Source: an uncultured Clostridia bacterium (GTDB lineage: Bacteria; Bacillota; Clostridia; Christensenellales; Borkfalkiaceae). Taken from it: DNA of 13,924 bases. A program made the translations under genes and the position numbers. The stretch is from assembly GCA_904501795.1 (NCBI GenBank), contig CAJGCK010000032.1:1-13924 (forward strand), read 5' to 3'. How positions within the stretch are numbered: the stretch's first letter is position 1; every line of letters begins with the position of its first letter. This document shows positions 1-7,868 of this stretch, one piece after another. The notes beneath the pieces are model-generated. The model was not told where the DNA came from. It saw nothing but the letters and a program-made list of their open reading frames with translations, and ran no database searches.

Positions 1-2204
1 CCTGGCACGTTAAACGAAAATCTTCCCGCTTTATACCCACGCTCTTTGGCGTCGGGAGTTGACGCAAATAGTTCCCTTATATGAGAGAATACGCCCGTAT
101 ACGTTGCGGGGTTTGAACGAGGAGTTCTTCCTATCGGGGATTGGTCTATCGCTATTACTTTATCAAAATGCTCTATCCCTTCTATTCTATCGTACTTGCC
201 TTCTCTTACCTTGGCGTTGTTTAATCTACCAGCAAGCGCGGGATATAATATTTCGTTAATCAACGAACTTTTGCCACTGCCCGAAACACCCGTTACGACA
301 GTTAATAACCCCACGGGAATTTCAACGCTGACGTCTTTTAGATTGTTTTGTTTTGCGCCAATAATTTTTAGTGTGCGACCGTCTTTCGCAACACGACTGC
401 TCGGCACTTCGATTTTTCTTCTGCCCGACAAATAATCGCCCGTTATGGAGCGGGGCTCGGCTATTATATCTTCTACACTACCTTGCGCCACTATTTCACC
501 ACCGTGAACGCCCGCTTTTGGCCCGATATCAACTATATAATCGGCTTGGCGCATAGTATCTTCGTCGTGTTCTACCACTATTAAGGTATTGCCTAAATCA
601 CGAAGTTTTTTTAGCGTTTTAATAAGTTTTTCGTTGTCGCGTTGGTGCAAGCCTATACTCGGCTCATCTAAAATATATAACACTCCCGTTAGCCCACTAC
701 CTATTTGCGTGGCGAGTCGTATTCTTTGCGCTTCACCGCCAGAGAGCGTGCTTGCCATTCTTGAAAGTGTTAAATAGCCTAAACCAACGTCTATCAAGAA
801 GTTAAGGCGAGTTTTAATCTCTTTTATTAGTTGCCCTGCAATTAAAACTTCCGTCTCGCTAAGTTTAAGATTTTCTACGAACGAATATAGGTTGATAACC
901 GGCATTTCGGTTAAAGTCGCAATATTTTCACCACCAACTAATACGGCTAACGCTTCTTTTTTTAACCGCTTGCCGTTACAAGTGTTACACGGGCTAACGC
1001 GCATATACCTTTCTATCTCGCTCTTGGTATAGTCGCTCGAAGTTTCTTTGTATCTTCTCTCTAAGTTAGGGACTATACCTTCCCACGAACTATCGTAACT
1101 GCCAGAGAACGTTTGTGTATTGTAATCTATTTTAATCTTTTCCCCACCGTTGCCGTACAAGAGCATATCGTATATCTCTTTAGGCAAATCTTTAACGGGA
1201 ACGTCTAAACTAAAATTATAGCGTTTTGCAAGCGCCGAGAAATATATATCCGCCATTTTACCGTTGTCTAAATTCCAACCGGTAACGGTCATCGCGCCCT
1301 GTCTTAACGTTTTACTTTTATCTTTAACAATTAAATCGGGGTCTATTTCGTTTCTAAACCCTAAGCCATGGCACTCTGGACACGCGCCGAACGGGTTGTT
1401 AAACGAAAACAAGCGCGGTTCTATTTCTTCGATACTAATTCCACAATCAGGACAAGAATATTTGGTTGAAAAAAGTCGTTCTTCCCCGTCTAATTCTTGC
1501 ACGGTTACTAGCCCGTCGGCAAGTTTTAGCGCCGTTTCTAAACTGTCGTTTAGCCGTTTTTGAATACCTTCTTTAACGACTAGCCTATCGATAACCACGC
1601 TTACGTTATGCTTGACGTTTTTTTCGAGTTTTATCTCTTCGTTAAGGTCGTAAACTACCCCGTCTATTTCAACACGGGCGTATCCGCTCTTGCGATAACT
1701 TTCTAAATTCTTACTAAACTCTCCCTTCTTTCCGCGTACTACGGGCGCGTTTATCAGTATTTTAGTACCTTCTTTAAACTCAAGAATTTTGTCTACTATT
1801 TGGTCTACCGTTTGCCTTTCAATCGGTCTACCGCACTCGTGACAATGGGGCTTACCTATTCGTGCGAATAGCAACCTAAAATAATCGTATATTTCAGTTA
1901 CCGTACCAACCGTTGAACGTGGATTGTGAGACGTGGTTTTTTGGTCGATTGATATTGCGGGGGATAAGCCTTCGATTAGGTCTACGTCAGGCTTTTTCAT
2001 TTGCCCTAAAAACATTCTTGCATAACTAGATAAACTCTCTACGTAGCGACGTTGACCTTCGGCATAAATAGTTTCGAACGCCAAAGTAGACTTACCGCTA
2101 CCCGATAAGCCCGTGAACACGACTAATTTATCTCTCGGCACGGTTAGATTAACGTTTTTTAAGTTGTTCTCTCTTGCGCCTTTTATAACTAAATAATCTT
2201 TCAT
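1..2204 (-). CDS. uvrA: UvrA, excinuclease ABC subunit A (partial, C-terminal part beyond left edge)
   Basis: UvrA is the ATP-dependent damage sensor of nucleotide excision repair; as a dimer with UvrB it scans DNA and loads UvrB at lesions. The frame is open from an ATG at 2202-2204 to the left edge, giving 734 complete codons; the family is usually about 940 residues, so roughly 200 are missing. Visible landmarks are the first Walker A (GLSGSGKS, residues 32-39), a zinc finger with C251-x2-C254 and C275-x2-C278, the ABC signature SGGEAQ starting at residue 488, a D-loop region with LDEPSIGLH shortly after, and the second Walker A (GVSGSGKS, 639-646). The last readable residues, GRFSFNVPG, match the conserved stretch that precedes the second zinc motif. 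The start lies only 2 bases after the uvrB stop, so translation is probably coupled. Identification is certain. Confidence 0.97.
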   Translation of the reverse strand, partial: MKDYLVIKGARENNLKNVNLTVPRDKLVVFTGLSGSGKSTLAFETIYAEGQRRYVESLSSYARMFLGQMKKPDVDLIEGLSPAISIDQKTTSHNPRSTVGTVTEIYDYFRLLFARIGKPHCHECGRPIERQTVDQIVDKILEFKEGTKILINAPVVRGKKGEFSKNLESYRKSGYARVEIDGVVYDLNEEIKLEKNVKHNVSVVIDRLVVKEGIQKRLNDSLETALKLADGLVTVQELDGEERLFSTKYSCPDCGISIEEIEPRLFSFNNPFGACPECHGLGFRNEIDPDLIVKDKSKTLRQGAMTVTGWNLDNGKMADIYFSALAKRYNFSLDVPVKDLPKEIYDMLLYGNGGEKIKIDYNTQTFSGSYDSSWEGIVPNLERRYKETSSDYTKSEIERYMRVSPCNTCNGKRLKKEALAVLVGGENIATLTEMPVINLYSFVENLKLSETEVLIAGQLIKEIKTRLNFLIDVGLGYLTLSRMASTLSGGEAQRIRLATQIGSGLTGVLYILDEPSIGLHQRDNEKLIKTLKKLRDLGNTLIVVEHDEDTMRQADYIVDIGPKAGVHGGEIVAQGSVEDIIAEPRSITGDYLSGRRKIEVPSSRVAKDGRTLKIIGAKQNNLKDVSVEIPVGLLTVVTGVSGSGKSSLINEILYPALAGRLNNAKVREGKYDRIEGIEHFDKVIAIDQSPIGRTPRSNPATYTGVFSHIRELFASTPDAKERGYKAGRFSFNVP

Positions 2205-2206
2205 CT

Positions 2207-4165
2207 CTACTTTCTCATTTTTAATTTAAGTTTTGCTATAGTGTCGCGGATTTCTATACACCGCTCGAAATCTAGGTTAGCTTGCGCAATTTTCATAAGC
2301 GCTTTTAATTTTTCTATCTCGTCGGGAATATCTTGCTTTTTAACCTGTTTCGTATTGTCGGCTTTCTTCGTTATTTCTAAACTGTTAACTACGTCTTTTA
2401 TAATGGTTTTCGGTGTAATATTGTGCTTTTGGTTGTATTCTTTTTGAATTTTCCTACGGCGCTCCGTTTCATCGATAGCGCGTTGCATACTGCCCGTTAC
2501 AACGTCTGCGTACATTATAACCCTACCTTCACTATTTCTTGCAGCCCTACCTATCGTTTGGATAAGTGAAGTTTGGCTACGCAAAAATCCTTCTTTATCC
2601 GCGTCGAGTATAGCGACTAATTTAACTTCGGGCAAATCTAAACCTTCTCTAAGAAGATTAATTCCGCAAAGCACGTCGAACTCACCGTTACGCAAAGATG
2701 AAACGATTTCTATACGTTCAAGTGTGTCTATATCGCTATGCATATACCTTACTTTAACACCATTTTCTTTTAAGTATTCAGTAAGGCTTTCCGCCATTTT
2801 TTTGGTGAGAGTGGTAATTAACACCCTACCACCACTTGCAGTTACCTTGTTTATCTCTTTAAGCAAGTGGTCTATCTGGTTTTTAGTGGGCACTATTTCT
2901 ATCTCTGGGTCTAAAAGTCCCGTAGGTCTAATTAGTTGTTCCACCACTTGTCCGGCGTTTTTAAGTTCGTATTCCGCTGGAGTCGCCGAAACGCATATCA
3001 GTTGCCCAACACGTGCATCAAACTCTTCAAAGGTTAACGGGCGGTTATCGAACGCCGATTTTAGTCTAAACCCGTATTCCACTAAATTTTGTTTTCTAGA
3101 ACGGTCGCCACTATACATAGCGCCTATTTGCGGAATAGTTATATGCGATTCATCAATAAACACTATAAAATTTTTCGGGAAATAGTCTAATAAAGTAAAG
3201 GGTGGCTGACCTATTTCACGACCGTCGAAGTATCTACTGTAATTTTCTATGCCCTTGCAAAACCCTATCTCTCGCATCATCTCTAAATCGTAGTTAGTGC
3301 GCTCTTTTAGTCGTTGTGCCTCGATAAGTTTGCCGTTTGCCGTAAAACACTCCACTTCTTCGGCGCAGTCTTTTTCTATCATACACGTCGCCAAATCCAT
3401 TTTTTCCTTCGCGACTGCGTAATGGCTTGCGGGGAAAATTACCGCGTGTTTAAGTTCCGAAATCACCCTACCCGTTACGAACTCGGCTTCGCATATTCTA
3501 TCCACCGTATCGCCGAAAAATTCAACTCGAATTAGTATTTCGGTGTTAGACGACGGGAAAATATCTACCGTGTCGCCACGTACCCTAAACGATGAACGCG
3601 AAAAATCAACGTCTTTTCTAACGTACTGAATATCTACTAGTCTGCGCATTAACTCTTCTCTACTCATCTCCATTTCGGGACGGATAGAAAGGGCAAGTCT
3701 ATAATATTCTTCTGGAGCGCCTAAGCCGTATATACACGAAACGGAAGCAACTACTATAGTGTCTTCTCGCTCGGACAACGAACAGGTTGCCGAGTGGCGA
3801 AGTTTATCTATCTCTTCGTTTATTGCAAGGTCTTTTTCTATATAAGTATCGGTACTTGGAACGTAGGCTTCAGGCTGATAATAGTCGTAATATGACACGA
3901 AAAACTCTACGCGGTTTTCGGGAAAAAACTCCCTAAACTCGTTGCATAGTTGAGCGGCAAGCGTTTTATTGTGCGCAATAACTAGCGCTGGGCGGTTTAA
4001 GTTTGCTATCACGTTTGCCATAGTAAACGTTTTTCCGCTACCGGTAACGCCCAAAAGGACCTGTTCCCTTAACCCGTCTAACACGCCTTCGGTTAGTTTT
4101 TCTATGGCTTGGGGCTGGTCTCCCGTAGGTAAATATTTAGATTTTAACTTGAATAATTTTTTCAT
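2207..4165 (-). CDS. uvrB: UvrB, excinuclease ABC subunit B
   Basis: UvrB is the helicase-like subunit that verifies damage and recruits UvrC for dual incision. The 652-residue length is normal for the family. Seen in order: the N-terminal TGDQPQAI motif (14-21), Walker A GVTGSGKT (39-46), the beta-hairpin region with YYDYYQPEAY from residue 92 that clamps DNA, the DESH Walker B-type motif (338-341), helicase motifs including the SATPAEYE region and QTIGRAARN, and a C-terminal UVR domain (about 615-648) that contacts UvrC/UvrA. The ATG at 4163-4165 directly follows the TAG of the preceding small gene (TAGATG), implying translational coupling. Downstream uvrA starts 2 bases after the stop. No key residue is missing. 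No uvrC is in the window. Confidence 0.98.
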   Translation of the reverse strand: MKKLFKLKSKYLPTGDQPQAIEKLTEGVLDGLREQVLLGVTGSGKTFTMANVIANLNRPALVIAHNKTLAAQLCNEFREFFPENRVEFFVSYYDYYQPEAYVPSTDTYIEKDLAINEEIDKLRHSATCSLSEREDTIVVASVSCIYGLGAPEEYYRLALSIRPEMEMSREELMRRLVDIQYVRKDVDFSRSSFRVRGDTVDIFPSSNTEILIRVEFFGDTVDRICEAEFVTGRVISELKHAVIFPASHYAVAKEKMDLATCMIEKDCAEEVECFTANGKLIEAQRLKERTNYDLEMMREIGFCKGIENYSRYFDGREIGQPPFTLLDYFPKNFIVFIDESHITIPQIGAMYSGDRSRKQNLVEYGFRLKSAFDNRPLTFEEFDARVGQLICVSATPAEYELKNAGQVVEQLIRPTGLLDPEIEIVPTKNQIDHLLKEINKVTASGGRVLITTLTKKMAESLTEYLKENGVKVRYMHSDIDTLERIEIVSSLRNGEFDVLCGINLLREGLDLPEVKLVAILDADKEGFLRSQTSLIQTIGRAARNSEGRVIMYADVVTGSMQRAIDETERRRKIQKEYNQKHNITPKTIIKDVVNSLEITKKADNTKQVKKQDIPDEIEKLKALMKIAQANLDFERCIEIRDTIAKLKLKMRK

Positions 4166-4522
4166 CTAAGTAAAAATTGCCTTTAATATTAATCCAAAAA
4201 CAAAACTTATTACGGCGAAAATCGCCGTCACAATCAATTTATACACTAGCCCGCGGACTATCTCTTTTCGCGCACGTTCGTATTCCTTGCCTTTTTTACA
4301 TAAGGTTATACAGTACACCCTTTCCTTTTGCCGTTCAGAATACACTAAATCGATATAACCTTCTAGAAACAAGTCGTTTAACGTCTTTTCTAACCTTTCT
4401 TGGTCCATACCTTCTTCGGCAACGCAGTTTATTAAATCGGGTGGGGTTATCAGTAACGCGGGTTTTTCGCCGATTAATTTAATAAGCGCGCGCAACGTTT
4501 TGTCCTTTTTATAAGGTAGCAT
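4166..4522 (-). CDS. Small winged-helix-like protein with C-terminal membrane anchor (second of tandem pair)
   Basis: This 118-residue protein is not one I can name. Residues 1-85 have the helix-helix-helix-strand-strand character of a winged-helix fold: a helical start (TLRALIKLIGEK), a putative recognition segment (EGMDQERLEKTLNDLFLEGYIDLVY), then a hairpin (ERVYCITLCKKGKEYE). A basic helix (ARKEIVRGLVYK) leads into one hydrophobic segment (about 92-117) that ends the protein, so it should be tail-anchored with the DNA-binding-like part in the cytosol. It resembles the preceding gene in length, layout and the T-x-KG-x-x-x-E-x-R stretch, so the two are probably diverged duplicates. Its stop codon abuts the uvrB ATG. 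Upstream there is no strong ribosome binding site (AAAGAC only). Function is unknown; a regulator or membrane tether is inference. Confidence 0.75.
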   Translation of the reverse strand: MLPYKKDKTLRALIKLIGEKPALLITPPDLINCVAEEGMDQERLEKTLNDLFLEGYIDLVYSERQKERVYCITLCKKGKEYERARKEIVRGLVYKLIVTAIFAVISFVFGLILKAIFT

Positions 4523-4530
4523 TAAAGTCT

Positions 4531-4902
4531 TTATAACAACGCCCCTATCAAGGCGTATATTATAAGTCCTACCAAACTGCCGACAAAACTTCCCGTTAAA
4601 CAGGCGAGAAAATATTTCTTTTCTTTGCGACGTTCGTCTATAACGTTTTGCAACCGAGTTTCAAAAACCGTTCTACCCTTTACCGTTGGGCATAAACACA
4701 CTTCGTCCCCGTCTTGATACTTAACCGTAACGTATTCTCGAGAAGATAGGTGGTTAACGCTTTCTACAACGTTTTCTTTATCACTTTTTAGTGTTTTTGG
4801 GAGCGCGAAAACTAGTTCGGAATAAGAAAAGATTTTATAGCCCGAATTCACGCACTCGCCGTTTATATAATTCAGTAAAGCAAGACTACGGTTATCTAAC
4901 AT
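4531..4902 (-). CDS. Small winged-helix-like protein with C-terminal membrane anchor (first of tandem pair)
   Basis: This is the first gene of the uvrBA transcription unit, 123 residues. The N-terminal 85 or so residues read like a winged helix: helix SLALLNYINGEC, helix YSELVFALPKTL, helix KENVVESVNHLSSREYVTV, then strands around YQDGDEVCLCPTVKGRTVFE. A charged helix (VIDERRKEKK) precedes a single hydrophobic C-terminal segment (about 98-122) containing small-residue repeats (GSFVGSLVG) typical of packed membrane helices. It is probably a diverged paralogue of the gene that follows 8 bases downstream. The ATG at 4900-4902 is preceded by a GGGG-containing ribosome binding site (AGTGGGGT). I do not recognise a named family; a role in repair regulation or in placing the operon product at the membrane is inference from position only. 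Confidence 0.75.
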   Translation of the reverse strand: MLDNRSLALLNYINGECVNSGYKIFSYSELVFALPKTLKSDKENVVESVNHLSSREYVTVKYQDGDEVCLCPTVKGRTVFETRLQNVIDERRKEKKYFLACLTGSFVGSLVGLIIYALIGALL

Positions 4903-4945
4903 AATGACCCCACTTTACTTATTATTTTGGCAAAACCTTATTCTT

Positions 4946-4954
4946 ATTATACCA
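4946..4954 (-). promoter_or_regulatory. Extended -10 promoter for the uvrBA operon
   Basis: On the minus strand the sequence reads TGGTATAAT: a perfect -10 hexamer (4946-4951) with an upstream TG (extended -10). No good -35 hexamer sits 16-18 bases upstream, which fits an extended -10 promoter. It lies 44 bases from the first ATG. No clear Firmicutes LexA box (GAAC-N4-GTTC) was seen nearby. Confidence 0.6.
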
Positions 4955-5040
4955 TTTGCGGTGAATTAAACCTTTCGTTTATTATATCACGCGTAGCACG
5001 GTTAACGCAATCGCATAGTGTTATTTTGTTTTCGTTTACC

Positions 5041-5083
5041 AATAAAAAAACCGCCGAACTTTCTGCGTAAGAAAACGGCGGTT
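5041..5083 (-). terminator. Rho-independent terminator of the nucleotide-sugar dehydratase gene
   Basis: Read on the minus strand, AACCGCCG (pairing arms 5076-5083 and 5049-5056) encloses a second short stem (GAAA 5071-5074 with TTTC 5060-5063) and is followed by a T-rich run (complement of 5041-5050). It begins 8 bases after the stop codon of the dehydratase gene. Confidence 0.9.
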
Positions 5084-5090
5084 AATAATT

Positions 5091-7088
5091 TTAGCCTACA
5101 AGGTTGTCCTTGCCCATATTTTTTTCGGTTAGAATTTTGTTTTCTTTCACTTCTGATGGAGCGTGAAAAGTGGGCACCACTTCTTTTAATGCGTTTCGCA
5201 TATCGTCGTCCGTTCCACCTTCGATAACCTTCTTTAACGTTTCTAACTTTCTTTCAAGTTGTTCTTCGGTTAACGGTCTTTCTTGCTCTATAAAGATTTG
5301 TTTGTCTTCCGTTTTGGTTAAAGTCTTAGTGTCGATTAGTAATTCTTCGTACAGTTTTTCACCCGGTCTTAACCCCGTTTCTACAATCTCTATATCTCTA
5401 TACGGTTGCATGCCTGAAAGTAATATCATATTTTCCGCAAGGTCTAATATCTTAACGGGTTTACCCATATCTAGCACGAAAAGTTGGCCGTTCTTTGCAA
5501 ACGCACCCGCTTTTAGAACAAGTTGCGTCGCTTCGGGTATAGTCATAAAATATCTTATAATGCGCTTGTCGGTTAAAGTTATCGGGCCACCACGTGCAAT
5601 CTGGCGCTTAAACAACGGAACTACCGAGCCCGCCGAACCTAAAACGTTGCCAAACCTTGTCGCGCTAAACGAAGTTTTACTCGATTTTGCACTATGTGCA
5701 AACACTATCATTTCGCACATACGTTTAGTTGCACCCATAACGTTAGTCGGGTTAACCGCCTTGTCGGTAGAAACCATTAAGAAACGCTCTACCCCGTATT
5801 TTTCACTTAAAACCACCGTGTTAAGTGTGCCGAAAACGTTGTTCTCTACCGCTTCTATACAGTTCTTTTCCATCATAGGCACGTGTTTGTGCGCCGCAGC
5901 GTGCAACAAAACGTTAGGTTTATGGGAAGCAAACGCGCGCTCTAACGCCGAAAAATTAGTTACCGACAAAATCTCCATTTCTATTTCAAGAGAATTGCCG
6001 TATTTCATTTTAAGTTCTTGTTGAACGTCGTAAGCACCGTTTTCATAAACGTCTAGTATAACTAATTTCGACGGTTGCATTTTGGCTATTTGACGACATA
6101 GTTCCGAGCCTATACTTCCACCGCCACCCGTTATCATAACGACTTTATCTTTATAGTACGAACGAGTATGCTCGTCCATCACCGTCAATGATTTTCTAAG
6201 CAATAGTTCTTCTATGCTAAACTCTCTTAAATGACGTTTGCCGTTCTCCGTCGTTTCAATAGTGGGATAATCGTATACCTTTATTTCGTACCCCAAATTC
6301 CTATAATAATCGAAAAGTTTTTTCTTGCGTTCAAGTTGCATTCTTGGAGTTGACAAAACTATTTCTTGAACAGCAAGCGCCTTTAATTTCTCACAAAGCA
6401 AATTATCTTCTTTAAGAACGGGAATATTGAGTATTTTACGACCTATTTTGTCAGTATTGACGTCTATAAAACACACGGGATAATAGGTAGAATATTCGCT
6501 TAAAAGCAATTCTTCTGCGAGTGAAGTTCCCACTCTGCCCGCACCAACGATTGCAACGTTTATTTTTCTACTCTGATTAACGGTTGAAGTTTTACCTTTA
6601 TAGCCCGCCAAAACCTTTAAAACTTTGCGCAACCACACCGCAGTTTTCGTAGAGCGGAAACTGTTTTTATAAACATACCTATAAATCATACGAATAGATA
6701 CGGTATACGTTAGCACCATAAACGAGCATGCTAACGCTATAAACGGATTAATCTTTTCAATCGGTAAAACAAGCATTAACAAAAAGCATACCGCTATTGC
6801 CAACCCGTCGGTTAAAACAAGTTGAATATAGTTCTTAACTTCGCCGTAACGCCACAACCTACTGTAAATTCCAAACGCCCATCTAAGTACAAACAGCGGA
6901 ACGAATAGTGCTAATACGTTATAAACTATTTGCAGTTCGTTAAACCCTTCTAACGCAAGCGGAAGCACTAAAAGTAAGCCGACAATTACTGCAAAAATAA
7001 TAAAATCGTATAACAGTAGCAACCAGCGGATACTAAAAATCCCCACCTTGTCTATTACACGATTATCGTTTGGTGTTGTTTTTTTCAT
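5091..7088 (-). CDS. Membrane-bound nucleotide-sugar 4,6-dehydratase (CapD/EpsC/PglF family)
   Basis: Enzymes of this family remove water from UDP-GlcNAc (or a related sugar nucleotide) to make a 4-keto-6-deoxy sugar for capsule, exopolysaccharide or glycan synthesis. The 665-residue length and layout are typical: four hydrophobic segments (about 22-45, 54-73, 88-108, 113-135), a first nucleotide-binding fold (VAIVGAGRVG, about 175-185), then the catalytic SDR domain with TGGGGSIG (320-327) and the TDK triad (441-443). The usual SDR tyrosine position is occupied by methionine (M451 in NVMGATK), as known for PglF-like long members. The ATG at 7086-7088 follows a GGGGGA ribosome binding site. 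It is a one-gene unit with a consensus promoter and its own terminator, away from any glycosyltransferase in this window, so its product sugar cannot be deduced here. capD, epsC and pglF are all used for such genes. Confidence 0.93.
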   Translation of the reverse strand: MKKTTPNDNRVIDKVGIFSIRWLLLLYDFIIFAVIVGLLLVLPLALEGFNELQIVYNVLALFVPLFVLRWAFGIYSRLWRYGEVKNYIQLVLTDGLAIAVCFLLMLVLPIEKINPFIALACSFMVLTYTVSIRMIYRYVYKNSFRSTKTAVWLRKVLKVLAGYKGKTSTVNQSRKINVAIVGAGRVGTSLAEELLLSEYSTYYPVCFIDVNTDKIGRKILNIPVLKEDNLLCEKLKALAVQEIVLSTPRMQLERKKKLFDYYRNLGYEIKVYDYPTIETTENGKRHLREFSIEELLLRKSLTVMDEHTRSYYKDKVVMITGGGGSIGSELCRQIAKMQPSKLVILDVYENGAYDVQQELKMKYGNSLEIEMEILSVTNFSALERAFASHKPNVLLHAAAHKHVPMMEKNCIEAVENNVFGTLNTVVLSEKYGVERFLMVSTDKAVNPTNVMGATKRMCEMIVFAHSAKSSKTSFSATRFGNVLGSAGSVVPLFKRQIARGGPITLTDKRIIRYFMTIPEATQLVLKAGAFAKNGQLFVLDMGKPVKILDLAENMILLSGMQPYRDIEIVETGLRPGEKLYEELLIDTKTLTKTEDKQIFIEQERPLTEEQLERKLETLKKVIEGGTDDDMRNALKEVVPTFHAPSEVKENKILTEKNMGKDNLVG

Positions 7089-7115
7089 ATTTCCCCCGTA
7101 AACAATTACTAATTA

Positions 7116-7144
7116 ATTATAAACTAACAATACTACAATGTCAA
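7116..7144 (-). promoter_or_regulatory. Consensus sigma-A promoter for the dehydratase gene
   Basis: On the minus strand, TTGACA (complement of 7139-7144) is separated by exactly 17 bases from TATAAT (complement of 7116-7121). Both hexamers are perfect. The predicted start of transcription is near 7109, about 20 bases before the ATG, leaving a very short leader. Confidence 0.88.
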
Positions 7145-7204
7145 TACCAAACTAAATTTTTGGCGTTTTAGGGGCGTTTTTTTACGATTTTTTGCACTTA
7201 TTTC

Positions 7205-7234
7205 TTGTTTTTTATTCACTTTGTGTGTTAAAAT
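7205..7234 (+). promoter_or_regulatory. Probable promoter of the hotdog thioesterase gene
   Basis: An extended -10 element, TGTTAAAAT (7226-7234), is preceded at 18 bases by TTGTTT (7205-7210). The start codon at 7254 is only 19 bases further on, behind the ribosome binding site AAGGAG at 7241-7246. Confidence 0.5.
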
Positions 7235-7253
7235 CTATTCAAGGAGTAAATTT

Positions 7254-7766
7254 ATGAAAGTTTTAAGCGTTCAAAAAAACAGTAAAAATTGCATAATATG
7301 TGGCATGGAAAACACACTTGGTCTACAAGCGGTTTTTCACGTTTTAGACGATAATAGCGTTGCAAGCGTTTTTTCGTTTAAAAACGAGCACCAAAGTTAT
7401 CCTGAACGCACGCACGGGGGTATGATTTCGTCGTTGCTTGACGAAATTATGGGCAGAGCGCTTTGGATAAACGAGCCCACCACCTACGGCGTTACAACCA
7501 CGCTTTCAGTAACTTTTAGAAAGCCCGTACCCATAGACGTAAAAGTTAAAGCACGCGGATACGTAACGTTTGATTCTAAAATAGGTTTTTCCGCAAAAGG
7601 CGAAATTTATTCGCTTGACGGAGTTTTGCTCGCCGAAGCGCAGGCGAAATATCTTAAAATGTCATCAACTCGCGCGTTTGGAGATAACTTCCATGAAGAC
7701 GATCAAATGTGCTACCATCCTAAAATGATTTTTACGCAAATAGATTTTCCCGATAAAAAGAATTAG
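7254..7766 (+). CDS. PaaI-like hotdog-fold thioesterase
   Basis: A 170-residue protein of the 4HBT/PaaI hotdog superfamily, which hydrolyses acyl-CoA or similar thioesters in the cytosol. The diagnostic stretch is HGGMISSLLDEIMGRA: H54-G55-G56 begins the long hotdog helix and D63/E64 supply the acidic residues seen in PaaI-type active sites. It is followed by the strand pattern VTTTLSVTFRKPVPIDVKVKARGYV. An N-terminal CIICG (13-17) resembles the short Cys pair often found ahead of this domain. An in-frame TTG at 7221 would lengthen the protein, but the ATG at 7254, with AAGGAG 7 bases upstream, is clearly the better start. It is a one-gene unit between its own promoter and terminator. The substrate cannot be told from the sequence. 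Confidence 0.85.
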   Translation: MKVLSVQKNSKNCIICGMENTLGLQAVFHVLDDNSVASVFSFKNEHQSYPERTHGGMISSLLDEIMGRALWINEPTTYGVTTTLSVTFRKPVPIDVKVKARGYVTFDSKIGFSAKGEIYSLDGVLLAEAQAKYLKMSSTRAFGDNFHEDDQMCYHPKMIFTQIDFPDKKN

Positions 7767-7772
7767 CCTATT

Positions 7773-7807
7773 GCCCTAAAACGAAATTTATCGTTTCGGG
7801 GCTTTTT
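7773..7807 (+). terminator. Rho-independent terminator of the thioesterase gene
   Basis: GCCCTAAAACGA (7773-7784) pairs with TCGTTTCGGGGC (7791-7802) with one mismatch and one wobble, around a 6-base loop; five T follow. It starts 6 bases after the stop codon. Confidence 0.85.
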
Positions 7808-7811
7808 ATTG

Positions 7812-7846
7812 GTAACTTTTCCTTCTTATATTTCATAATATATAAC
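7812..7846 (+). promoter_or_regulatory. Sigma-K/sigma-E-like promoter of the collagen-like gene
   Basis: CATAATATA (7834-7842) fits the mother-cell sigma-K -10 consensus CATAnnnTA, and AC (7815-7816, within GTAACTTTT) lies 17 bases upstream, as sigma-K promoters require. A sigma-A reading (TTTCCT, 17 bases, TATAAC) is poorer. Collagen-like exosporium genes such as bclA are known to be made in the mother cell under sigma-K, which agrees. The consensus is short, so this is suggestive only; the same pattern recurs at 11863. Confidence 0.45.
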
Positions 7847-7868
7847 GTTACACTAAGGAGGAAATTTT

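Noticed and set aside
59..1563. Several plus-strand open frames opposite uvrA
   Set aside because: The minus strand carries an unbroken uvrA with all expected motifs; these frames have no start signals.
2724..3185. 153-codon plus-strand open frame inside uvrB
   Set aside because: It is antisense to conserved helicase motifs of uvrB, with no promoter or ribosome binding site.
4903..5040. Possible LexA/SOS box upstream of the uvrBA operon
   Set aside because: No GAAC-N4-GTTC or close variant was found; only the extended -10 promoter is supported.
5170..6024. 284-codon plus-strand open frame inside the dehydratase gene
   Set aside because: It is a shadow of a clearly identified minus-strand enzyme and is Ser-rich low-complexity in character with no family motif.
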